A stretch of DNA of 64,000 nt, taken from NCBI GenBank assembly GCA_003313425.1, contig NHZP01000034.1, forward strand, positions 496,001-560,000, written 5' to 3'. Source of the stretch: Pseudopyrenochaeta lycopersici (taxonomy: Eukaryota; Ascomycota; Dothideomycetes; Pleosporales; Pseudopyrenochaetaceae). The notes below the pieces were generated by a model. It did no database searches and had not been told where the DNA came from. It worked only from the letters and a program-made list of their open reading frames with translations. Position 1 is the stretch's first letter. Each line of letters starts with the position of its first letter. Of the stretch, positions 55,030-64,000 are shown in pieces. The position numbers were made by a program, and so were the translations under genes.

Positions 55030-55151
55030 AAAACTAGCTGCCACACTCTCGTCGAGCCTCTTCTGTCTCTTTCCTACCGCACGCGGCCATCACGTATCCA
55101 TATGAGTCGATGCGTCTTCTAAAGTACAAAGAAGATGGAGAGCTTACTATT
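55030..55151 (+). pseudogene. HNWD 5' relic: leader and first 14 codons
   Basis: The leader GCTGCCACACTCTC…CCTACCGCACGCGGCCATCAC and the start at 55110 (MRLLKYKEDGELTI) match HNWD gene 2 at 32500-32631. Similarity then ends. It lies back-to-back with the 3' relic on the other strand. Confidence 0.8.
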
Positions 55152-55369
55152 ACATACGGCTTACCTAACTTATATCGTCATGCTAGAGGATCATTCGTAA
55201 TGCATACGGAATTAACAAGGACCAGTCTTTCTTAGGTATTTTCTATAACTAATCCGGTGCGCGGGTGGAATTAGCCGGATGAATGGAGGTGGTGCGTACG
55301 TTATTTAGTACAGACAACTATGTGACCGACGCCTACCAAGTTCGCAACAGCACACTACCTCCTGCCAAC

Positions 55370-55602
55370 ATGTGCGACTACGTGAAAGTACAGTACAAAT
55401 GTTCCCACTTCCGATACACGGTTCGAGCATGGTGCAAAAAATATCAGAAGACCCATAAGAGATGTCCCCCAAACGTTATTGCCATGTAAGTAAGCCAACT
55501 ACCCGCTCCAGATGAAGACTGACAGTTATCAGAGAGTACCGCCTAGATAAGAACTGTCCAGATTGCAATTCAGCTCAAATGGGACGCAAGTGGGGTTTGT
55601 AA
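55370..55602 (+). CDS. Small cysteine-rich, zinc-finger-like protein (61 aa)
   Basis: Two exons, 55370-55485 and 55533-55602, joined over a 47-nt intron (GTAAGT, branch CTGAC, ATCAG) give 61 residues. Motifs: MCDYVKVQYKCSHFRYTVRA, WCKKYQKTHKRCPP, and after the splice YRLDKNCPDCNSAQ. The C…C-x-H…C…C…C-x-x-C spacing suggests a small metal-binding domain. There is no signal peptide, so it is probably intracellular. Similar short proteins seem common in filamentous ascomycetes, but I know no function. It starts 220 bp after the HNWD 5' relic. Confidence 0.6.
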
Positions 55603-56589
55603 ATAGCCATAGTTTACAGGAATCGCTCGCGGAGCATACGTAGGGATTACGCATGAACCGCTTTCTTGCGCTATACAGGCATATCCAGCATCTGGCTTAA
55701 CACGGAATGTTCAAAGAGAGCAGTCCGTGCGCTTGGGTGCCAATTGGCACCCAAGCGCACGGACCTGAAGGCTATTCTGTCAACTACGTTACCCCTTCGC
55801 CAAAAACTCATCATATGTAGTACACCAGAGAGTGGACATGGTACACAGCGACTCTCTTAGAGCCGAGGTAATCTAAATTCCTATCATTACGAGTAACGTG
55901 CTAAACGTTGTAGAACGAGTGGGAGACGTTCATTTCAGCTTTATCAGACAGCGCTCGCATTATTTCATTACGAAGTCCTGTGAATCTCTCTTCTACACTA
56001 ACGTAGTCCAGGCCTTATCAATGAGTACATAGCTGTTATACAAAGCCATCATAACAGCTACGCAGTGGTTCGTTCTGTCGATGAGAACACGGGAGCCAAA
56101 GCTCTTGAAGCACAGTTGTCAAATGCTTTTCAACCCGCAGCCCGGTTGTCGAAAGCCCCAACGGCGAGCGCCAAACAGCGCAATGACTGCGTCCCATATT
56201 TTGAGAAAGAAGATTTATCTGAAGCAGCCCGAAAGCGTCCCGTTACGGTAGCGCCGAAGGTTAAATCCCAAAGTGACAGCGAACTAACCGAGTTGGAGCT
56301 GGACAGACTGGAAACCAGTGCCAGATTCGTCCTACTACTACGACTTAGATTGGGGTACCATTGGGTACAATAGTTGGCGCACGGACGTCGTGTTCTATCG
56401 CCTCGATGAGCGAGCACCAAATCGAACCGGTTGGAAAGGTTGACCCCGTATTCACTGTGATATGGGAAACAATCGCAGAGGGAGCCCAAGATTTGTTTAT
56501 CCATGCCCCAGCTCTCTACAACCTTGGACCCCTAGTCTATATTCATGGGACTCGTGGGTACCGGTTAAAACGCTTGAGAAGATGATACA
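55603..56589. other. Region without a recognised gene; holds a perfect palindrome
   Basis: Frames at 56065-56373 and 56361-56585 (plus) are open but show no known domain. They could be parts of the decayed LINE or of a lost gene. The palindrome at 55723-55764 is described separately. Confidence 0.35.
55723..55764. repeat. Perfect 42-bp palindrome (21-bp arms, no spacer)
   Basis: The left arm GTCCGTGCGCTTGGGTGCC plus AA is followed directly by its exact reverse complement. The symmetry ends sharply on both sides (A before, C after). No coding or transposon context explains it. It can extrude as a hairpin or cruciform. Confidence 0.95.
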
Positions 56590-57030
56590 TGTATATTAGC
56601 CTTAATCCAGCGGCATCGAGGGGAATGAAGAGGCAGACCGCCTAGCGAATGCTGAAGCACGTCACCCTCACAACCCTACAGGCCAGGCCTCACACCCAAC
56701 AATCTCCGGCATTCGGACGAATGCGAGGAGCCTCCTTAGGGCTGCCCAGCAGGAATGGTGGCAAAAACGCAAGGCTGAGCTGTCTCGTTGGTACTGCCAG
56801 TGGAAACTCCCGTACGCGGTCACAGAGCCACCAGAGCTCAGGCTTCCGCGCAATGTACTTGCCAGGCTAGTAGCACTCTGAACTAAACATGGAGACTTTG
56901 CCTGGTACCACAAGAAGTTTAAACACAATGACGCCAATACAAAGTGTTCATGTAGCGTCCTACATGCCCTTGTGAGGCTTTTAGGGGAGTAGAGGACTAA
57001 CTCTACCCTTCTCCCCGGACGTAAATCAAT
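56590..57030 (+). pseudogene. LINE (non-LTR retrotransposon) 3' relic with RNase H and C-terminal domain
   Basis: In one frame: GIEGNEEADRLANAEAR (RNase H end), LLRAAQQEWWQKRK, LPRNVLARLVAL, then a stop and HGDFAWYHKKFKHNDA with CSC…. This is the usual end of fungal Tad/I-type LINE ORF2. It is followed by GGACGTAAATCAATACTACTACT, i.e. a simple-repeat tail. Only the last about 430 bp remain, with stops. Confidence 0.75.
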
Positions 57031-57054
57031 ACTACTACTACTACTACTACTACT

Positions 57055-60000
57055 CAGAGTTGCTAACAAGCCGGCCGGCCTGGTTGGCCGGCCTGTTCGG
57101 CCTGCTTTTAAGCAAGCAGGCCAAGCCAGGCCGCGACTCGCAGAAAACCAGGCCGGCCAAGCCAGGCCGAAGGTCGCGGCCTGGTAGCCTGGTTTCGGCC
57201 TGGTAGGTATGTATATGAAGCCGTACAAATCAAAGTTCAGTTGAGTTGAGATCGGATGAACTAGCCGCAAAATTTTGCCAAGGCTCACCGACAGGGTTTA
57301 AGCAACACGAGCTAATCATAATTTTCCAAGTGCTACCTGGGAGATTGTGATTGGCTTAAACCCTTTAATACTGGAACTTCCTCGAGCCTAACTCCTCCGT
57401 TAAAGACCTCTACCATGCCATGTCAAGTCCGATCGAAAAAGCGCACCCGTGATACACAGGCTACTCAGGAAAATATTCAAACCTTCGAGGAGGAGCTCCG
57501 TAGCGCTCTCCTTGACGCGCCAACCGAGACCGCTGCCGCAACTGCCGCCGAAGCCCTCCCCCCTAACAATAGCGATATCTCCTCTTATGATGAGCGATAT
57601 ACGGATAATTACGATGGGATTCAGTGGGAAGCGATTAAGCAATGCATTACGCCTCTCCGAACGCAGAAGAGGCAACCGAGCTGGATCTACAAGTACGGAT
57701 ACCGTGTGGCTTCGCTGAAGAACCCAAAACGGACATTTTTCGTCTGTAGACATTGCCATCTTAAGAAGTCCACTCATAATCATATCTTTGATGTTACATC
57801 ATCTGTTTCAGCTGCCGCACGCCATCTAGGGATGAACAGACCTGGCCATAGATTGTGTAAGGACGGAAAAGTTACTGTCCAGATGGAGTCCAGTCAACAA
57901 ACCTTACGGGGCCTTATTGAAGGCGGGTTTGAGGTCTCTCAGGAGATAGCCAATGAGATTGGCCACTTTGACGTACAGTCTTTTCGGATGAAAGCCGTCA
58001 TCTGGCTCCTTCAAAATAACCATCCGTTACGCGAATTCGAGACTTCTGCGTTTAAAGAGATGATTGCTGCTGCTAACCCTGAAGCCGCAGCAGCGGTTTG
58101 GAAGAACCACCAGTCAATTACGCATTTTGTAATAACACAATACGATCTACTCCTCTTTACCGTACGCCGGCATCTCTCATCAGCGCGCTCACTAATACAC
58201 TTTACCTTTGACGGCTAGACGGCAAAGGGTGGCAAGAAAGCGTTTCTTGGCGTCCATATACACTATCTTGATAACGATGGCAATAAACACGAATATCCCA
58301 TTGCGTTACCACAGCTAGCCGGTGCTCACACGGGCGAGAGGCTTGGTGAGGTTGTCAATGACGTAATCCAGAAGTTCGGGATCGAGTCTAGCCAGGTTGG
58401 CTATTTCGTACTCGACAATATTGGCTCCAATAACGTTGCTGTCGACATCCTCGCAAAACACCACTACTTCAACGGTACCCACCGGAGACTACGCTGCGGC
58501 CCTCACACGCTTAACCTTGTTGGCCAAACCGTAATCTTCGGCATTGATAAGAAAGCACTTGAAGCAAATACTAGGGAGAGCGCTGAAGAAGCCAAATTAG
58601 AGGCAAGATATCTGCAAGAGTGGAGAAAAGACGGGCCGTTAGGCATGCTCCGAGACGTAATAGCGTACATCTCAACTCCGCAGCAACACGACCTCTTACG
58701 CGATTTTCAGATCAAGGCCAACGAGCAGCTACCGGATCCAAAGTTTCGAGTCAAAGAAATCAAGAAACCTAGCACTACCCGCTGGAATTCATATCACGAC
58801 GCTTTTGAGCGCGCTGTTGAGCTACAACAACCCCTTGACGCGTACATGCAATACCATATTGGACAGTATCGGATGGAAATGGCTACTCGGGTCGCCCGCA
58901 ACCCAAACGCCGCGCTGGTTGACGTACCTGATTGGATGAGGACCGAAGGTTTGACGGCCCAGGATTGGCATGTTATTATAGACTATATTCGGATATTACA
59001 GCCACTCAAGGTTGCTTCAAAGAGACTCGAAGGACGAGGAAAATGTGGGCGTTTTGGTGCTCTTTACGAGGTTATTCCAACTTTTGAATATCTCCTCCGC
59101 AAGTACGAGAGCCAGTTTGACTTCTTAAAAGATGTTGACTATAACGAGGCGGACGCTCCCGAAGATCATGAGCTTTACAACATTCGCGCTGCTTGGAAGA
59201 AGCTTCGCAAATACTACGTCAAGCTCGACGACTCTCCAGCGTATTACACGGCCACAATCCTCCATCCCCAGTACAAATTCTATTGCGAAAACTCTTGGCT
59301 GGATACCCCTCACTGGCTTAACTATAACAACGCGCAGTTTCAAGCTCTCTGGCAGTCGTACAAGGGTGAATCTGGTAACTGTTCAGAGACCCCGCCACGG
59401 CCAAAACGCGTAAGGTATGACGCTGAGATTGACGACGATATCGATCAATATACTGGGCCCGTTAAGACGCCAGGAGACGACGTGGGAGATGAGTTTATAC
59501 GGTGGAAGAGAGTGGATAACCTTCCAAGAGATCACCCCCACGCAATTGATCCGATTGCTTATTGGCTCTCTCTATCTACAGAATACCCGAATCTATCTCG
59601 GATGGCCCTTGATATACTCTCAATTCCTGCTGCTTCTGCTGATTGTGAGCGCCTCTTTTCAGAAGTTGGAGATATGTTAGAACCAAAACGGAGGAAGCTA
59701 TCCGGCCAGCTTACAGCTGCGTTGACGTGCGTTAGGAGCTGGATCAGCAAAGGCTTTGCAGGTAAGTTAATACCCTCAATATGGGCGTATTGCTGATCTA
59801 CTTAGATAACAAAAACTTAAATGCCTCCTCCCTCAGTGGCGACGCTGTCGATAAATTATACAAGCTTTGGGAATGGCCAGAGGAAGACGAATGGTTAGAT
59901 GAAGAAATGGGCCAATCAAGGTTCAAGAAATTAGATTAGTAATACCAATTCAGGCTTTTCAGGCTTTTCCCAGGCCAGGCCGGCCAGGCCACGCTCTTTC

Positions 60001-60099
60001 TACTACTCAGGCCGGCCAGGCCAGGCCGTTGGTTGGCGTAAAACCAGGCCGGCCAGGCCGAAAGCATTGGCCGGCCTGGCCGGCTTGTTAGCAACTCTG
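57055..60099 (+). mobile_element. hAT transposon, complete element of 3045 bp with 8-bp TSD
   Basis: Inverted ends CAGAGTTGCTAACAAGCC (left 57055, right complement ending 60099) are identical for over 20 bp. The flanks are CTACTACT on both sides (57047-57054 and 60100-60107), the 8-bp target duplication expected of hAT, although the target is itself a repeat. Subterminal regions (57070-57190 and 59955-60090) are filled with GGCCGGCC and CCAGGCC words, likely transposase-binding sites. It encodes one transposase with a single nonsense codon. Confidence 0.93.
57415..59939 (+). CDS. hAT transposase, one in-frame TAG (about 826 codons)
   Basis: Exon 57415-59761, intron 59762-59805 (GTAAGT…CTTAG, 44 nt) and exon 59806-59939 share one frame, broken only by TAG at 58216-58218. 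The N-terminus is acidic and unstructured. A zinc-finger-like FVCRHCHLKKSTHNHIF lies at about residue 104. The RNase-H-like core has FTFDG (first Asp), then the TAG where family members have Trp, KKAFLGVHIHYLD, VLDNIGSNN (second Asp), RLRCGPHTLNLVG (C-x-x-H) and the final hAT dimerisation block SADCERLFSEVGDML. TGG to TAG is the change RIP makes at CpA on the other strand. Everything else is open, so the copy was inactivated very recently or the stop is leaky. Confidence 0.88.
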
Positions 60100-60301
<202 letters not shown>

Positions 60302-60303
60302 AT

Positions 60304-60439
60304 TAGCCTCACTCTAGGACATAACATAAAACTCATGGTCTTTTGTCACACTCACTTCTGCTTACACCTTGCTCTCTCAGCTATTATAAATACCTTAATT
60401 AAAAGCGTGCGACGCGCTGCTAATACCTATAAGGTCCCA
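60304..60439. other. Short spacer after the microsatellite
   Basis: Nothing recognised. Confidence 0.3.
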
Positions 60440-60905
60440 TTTACTACACTATATGGCAGTGCTCTCGAAGCTTGACGACCAGGTGGAGGCTAGAGCACCA
60501 AGCAATACTCGCGAGCTAGAGGCTAAATCAACGTTGATTCGAGACAGGATTAGGAGACAGAAAGTCTCGTCGCTTCCCTCGATTGTTGAAGCCCTTAACC
60601 AGCTTAAAGGGGGGCTGAGATGATGGCTCATTCGGCTGCGTTGCTCCAGGGCCGAGTCAAAGACCTTGAGAAGGCCAATGAAGCTGCAAATTAGCGTAGA
60701 AAGCGTAGTAGGAAGTGGATCCAGCGGCAAGGGACCTTGGCAAAGGCAGAAGGGGCTGAGATTACTGCTCAAAAGGACGTTGATGAGCAACTAAATGGGG
60801 GGACGTGCGAGGGGGAGGCTCGCCTTAGCGGAAGCCGGCAGGCAAGAGCGCGCCGCACGCGCTGCAGAGAGCAAGGGCACAACTCTCGTACGTGTAAAAA
60901 GGCAT
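60440..60905 (+). pseudogene. Pogo/Tigger-type transposase C-terminal fragment with zinc knuckle
   Basis: Reads LPSIVEALNQLKGG, a frame change, MMAHSAALLQGRVKDLEKANEA, a stop, KRSRKWIQRQGTLAKAEG, another change and CREQGHNSRTCKK (C-X2-?-H-X4-C knuckle-like end). This order is the usual C-terminal tail of fungal DDE_1 transposases. No catalytic part. Confidence 0.75.
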
Positions 60906-61143
60906 TATAACTACTCTAGATGCTCTCTATATCAAGTTATTACAATATTCTCCTGAAGTGGTTGAGTGGGAGGTCGCGCGCGGCGGGGCACTCGCTTGTC
61001 TGATCGGCTCACTTATCCCGTACGTTAACAATAATATGTAGGTATGATCAAGAGCTAGTTGGAAGCTCAAGCGCATCAAGGCTGACGTATTATTTCAATA
61101 CCCTATGGGCTACCTTCTTTCGTGACTACTTCAATCTAAACCT
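60906..61143. other. 3' flank of the GH3 gene
   Basis: About 240 bp, nothing recognised. Confidence 0.3.
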
Positions 61144-63714
61144 TCAAGGATCAAAGTCGAAGGACGCAGCAATTTCGACCTCTTTCGTGGCAAGTATGTG
61201 CGCGCTAGAGACGCCCACGGAAACAACGTACTTGCCTGAGTCGACAGACCACTTGCCCTTTGACTCATTGAAATAAGCAAAGCTTTCATAATCCAAAGAA
61301 ATAGAAACAGTCTGTTTTGTCCCTGGAGCCAAATGAACCTTTGCATAGCCCTTGAGCTCCTTCACTGGCCTGTCGACCGCACCTTGGCTGCTCGGACCAA
61401 CGTACAATTGAATGGTCTCACTTCCTTCGCGCGCGCCGGTATTGGTGATATCTGCGATGACCAACAAACTTTGACCTTTCTCGAAAGAAGTTGATGAAAC
61501 TGACACGTTTTTGATGTCGAAGGCTGTATATGAAAGGCCAAATCCGAAGGGGAAAAGAACAGTCCCTGGCTTGCGATCGTAATGGCGATGTCCGACGTAG
61601 ATACCTTCCTTGTATTCTACTCGGTCGGCCTTGAGATCACCTGGGAAATTCTCCCATGCCGGTGAGTCTGAAAGGTTTTTGGGGAACGTGACAGGCAACT
61701 TTCCACCCGGGTATGCCGAACCAAAGATGATGTCGGCAATAGTATATCCAGCTTCTTGTCCCGGAAACCACACCTGTAGAATAGCTGACACATCACTTAT
61801 CCACGGCATAGAGATTGGAGAACCAGTGGAGTTTATAACGACCGTGTTGGGGTTTACTGGGGCAACGGCAGTAATTAGTTGGTTGAAAGAGCCATTGCGC
61901 GGAAGATCCATGTCGTCCCGATCGCATCCCTCTGTCTCCCAAGCCTGGGTGTTTCCGACAAATATGACTGCCACATCAGATGATTTGGCGACGTTGATGG
62001 CCTCTTGAAGAAGATCTGCTTCCATGAGATGCCGCTCCATAAGTCCGAAGTTGAAACCAAGACAATTTGACATGAACGACACTTCATTGTCTGGATCGGC
62101 GACGGTAGAGGCTTCCAGGCGGATCCGATAAGGCTGACCTGCCACAAAATCAAACCTCTTCTGTTCTTCTATTGCTACTCCGAGCAAGATCGCGTAAACG
62201 TCGGCTGACTTTCCTTCAACGTTGTAGACAAGTTCATCGTTGATATAGACCTTGGTATTCCCGATAGTCGCCAAGCTGATGTAATGTTTCCCGGACACTG
62301 ACGGAGTATAAGTACCCGCCAAAACCACGCGGGCCATACCAGTTGACTCCCGTGACCGGAAACTCGAGCTCGGGTGGTTCGTTGTGGGCCCAGCCTCTCC
62401 TTTCTCATTGAATGACTGGAATGAGAAGCCAGGCTTGCCTTCCAGATCGACCACTCCTTCGGAACAAGGAGGAAGGTTCCTCAGTATGTGAGCTCCTTCA
62501 GCATAATTCAACTGTACCTTATTACCAACTGCTTCCTCGAACGCCTCGTAAGCCGTAATGTCATGGTGCGGGTTCACTGCAGCCGAGCCGCCACCCTGAC
62601 TAAGACATTGTTTCGCTAAGCCAATCATGGCTATGGAGCCTATATTTTCCTTGTTTAATGGAAGGGTGTTGTTCTTGTTCTTTAGTAGCACTGCGCCTTC
62701 CGCACCGGCTTTTCGGATCAGCGCTCGATGTTGGGGAAGATCTTCCGCACGCTCGGGAGGAATGGTCGGATGATCAAAACCCCCGCTTCGCTGGAGAAAT
62801 TTCAAATTCTCAAAGACACGCGCATCTAGCGTCTCCATGGAAACTTCGTTGTTGTTGAGGGCTCTTTGGATATTCTCAGAGGTACGCCAAGTAGCCGGAC
62901 CGGGCATCTCGAGATCGAGGCCAGCATTGAGAGCCGCAGCTAGCGAATTAGTGCCACCCCAATCGCCTATTACCTGACCATCATATCCCCATTGATTGCG
63001 GAGGACATCTGTCAACAGATACTTGTTAGAGTCCGCATGCATGCCATTGACGACATTGTAGCTTGTCATGATAGACCATGGCTGAGAGGCCTTGATTGCA
63101 ATTTCGAAGGGTTTCAGGTAGATCTCGCGAAGAGCGCGCTCGCTTACACGAACATCTATGCTAGATCGGTTCTTTCTTGTTCATTAGCAGCGAAGTGCTT
63201 TATTGTGGCCCCGATTCCTTCGCCCTGAATCCCCTTGATATAGTCTGATGCCAGGCGTCCAGCAAGTAACGGATCTTCGGAAAAGGATTCAAAGTTGCGA
63301 CCACCAATCGGATGGCGATGAGGGCAAACAGTTGGGCCGAGTCTAATATAATGACACAGATCAGTTCAGCGCCCTAAAAACCTATGGCAGATGCAAATAC
63401 ACTCACAGAACTCGGGCGCCTTTTGTTTTAGTCTCTTGGGCTAGTGCCCTACCTATTTCCCCTGCAATTTGATTGTTGAAAGAAGCGGCAAGGGAAACAC
63501 CCGCTGGGAAACATGCGCTCTTGACACCATTGTTGAAATTCTCGCCACGAGCGCCGTTCGGCCCATCCGTAAGCTTCATACGGGGTATACCAAGTCTTTC
63601 GATACCAGCTGTCTCCCAAAACGAGGAGCCTGCAAGTAATAGAACTTTTTCTTCAAATGTCATCTGCTTGATGAGACCTTCAGGGTAGGTCTGGATGTCA
63701 TGATCGGAGCCCAT
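61144..63714 (-). pseudogene. GH3 beta-glucosidase with PA14 insert, one frameshift
   Basis: A glycoside hydrolase family 3 enzyme that would release glucose from beta-glucosides. Exon 1 runs 63714-63407 (start at MGSDHDIQTYP, chosen over 63813), followed by a 64-nt intron 63406-63343 (GTGAGT…ATTAG). Domains in order: GH3 N-terminal part (LTDGPNGARGE, GPTVCPHRHPIGGRNFESF, TIKHFAANEQE, MTSYNVVNGMHAD, nucleophile loop VIGDWGGTN), GH3 C-terminal part with a PA14-like insert (LAGTYTPSVSGKHYISLATI), and a fibronectin-III-like end (ELKGYAKVHLAPG). Near 63168 the frame changes: QERTDLA then stop in one frame, SSIDVRVSERALREIYL in the next. One extra C in the CC pair would restore it. There is no signal peptide, so an intracellular type is likely. 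It is either a recent pseudogene or a sequence error. Confidence 0.88.
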
Positions 63715-64000
63715 CTTTGCAAAGAGATAAAATAGAAAGGGGGTCACACTTCGAGACAAACGGGTTGAATTTACGGTAATAGAATGATAGAATTCATACG
63801 GATTGGACGGCATTATAAGTATTCATAACCTGATGTCATCTAAGTTCTGTAGGGTAAATAAGCATTGGCACTAGTGTTAGCGGGGGGATTGCTTGTGGTA
63901 ATCCTAAGCCGCAGTTTTGCCGATGGGCCCCCAGATTGGTATATTTCTCCCAATCATTGGCGAGGGAATTTATGGACTTTAGGGCCTTAGCAAATAGCTC
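63715..64000. other. Upstream region of the GH3 gene
   Basis: The frame is open to an earlier ATG at 63813 (PSNPYEFYHSITVNS…), which I regard as probable leader. Otherwise nothing recognised to the window end. Confidence 0.35.

Overview
The window looks like an accessory region of a filamentous ascomycete (Pezizomycotina). The evidence is short introns of about 45-80 nt with GTANGT-like donors and CTAAC-like branch points, multi-domain fungal NLR-type proteins (HET-NACHT-WD40, SesB-NACHT-ankyrin, NB-ARC), fungal rhodopsin-like membrane proteins, and transposons carrying C-to-T changes of the RIP type. All gene models were assembled by eye. Exon joins were kept only where donor, acceptor and reading phase agreed.

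Layout. 1-2.7 kb: a Copia retrotransposon on the minus strand, with gag and a pol that runs off the window, separated by one in-frame UGA-CUA. 3.5-5.3 kb: a frameshifted piggyBac-like transposase. 6.1-7.8 kb: an unknown protein with an internal duplication. 7.9-8.4 kb: a relic of an ankyrin gene whose parent-like copy lies at 44-48 kb. 10.0-12.5 kb: a fungal ATP-dependent DNA ligase. 15.8-16.9 kb: a rhodopsin-like 7TM protein. 16.9-19.1 kb: pogo-type transposase scraps, an NB-ARC fragment and an alpha/beta hydrolase fused at a breakpoint. 20.9-21.6 kb: a small three-exon secreted protein. 23.2-27.5 kb and 32.6-36.7 kb: two HET-NACHT-WD40 genes with 11 and 9 almost identical WD repeats. Between them lie a pogo fragment and a complete Mutator-like element with triple-repeat ends. 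36.7-38.3 kb: a PD-(D/E)XK nuclease-like protein starting 27 bp after the second NLR. 39.3-41.1 kb: an amino-acid permease. 41.8-43.0 kb: a rhodopsin-like gene fused in frame to a protein-kinase tail. 43.2-43.8 kb: scraps of ankyrin and HNWD genes. 44.3-48.3 kb: a five-exon SesB-NACHT-ankyrin NLR. 49.3-50.7 kb: an APH-family kinase and a small hypothetical gene. 51.5-53.5 kb: a hAT relic, a solo LTR and a degenerate EF-1alpha-like gene. 54.3-55.2 kb: scrambled pieces of another HNWD gene. 55.4 kb: a 61-residue cysteine-rich protein. 55.7 kb: a perfect 42-bp palindrome. 56.6-60.3 kb: a LINE relic whose (CTA)n tail was split by a nearly intact 3-kb hAT element with an exact 8-bp target duplication. 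61.1-63.7 kb: a GH3 beta-glucosidase with one frameshift.

How it fits together. The theme is a cluster of fungal NLR (non-self recognition/heterokaryon incompatibility type) genes. At least two look alive with hypervariable WD repeats, one NACHT-ankyrin gene is intact, and at least five broken pieces lie scattered on both strands. All of this is embedded in many transposon families. Repeated segments flank the first HNWD gene, and several chimeric junctions (NB-ARC/hydrolase, rhodopsin/kinase, HNWD/197-bp repeat, head-to-head HNWD scraps) indicate repeated ectopic recombination. The metabolic genes (permease, beta-glucosidase, ligase, secreted protein) appear to be ordinary fungal genes interspersed in this region.
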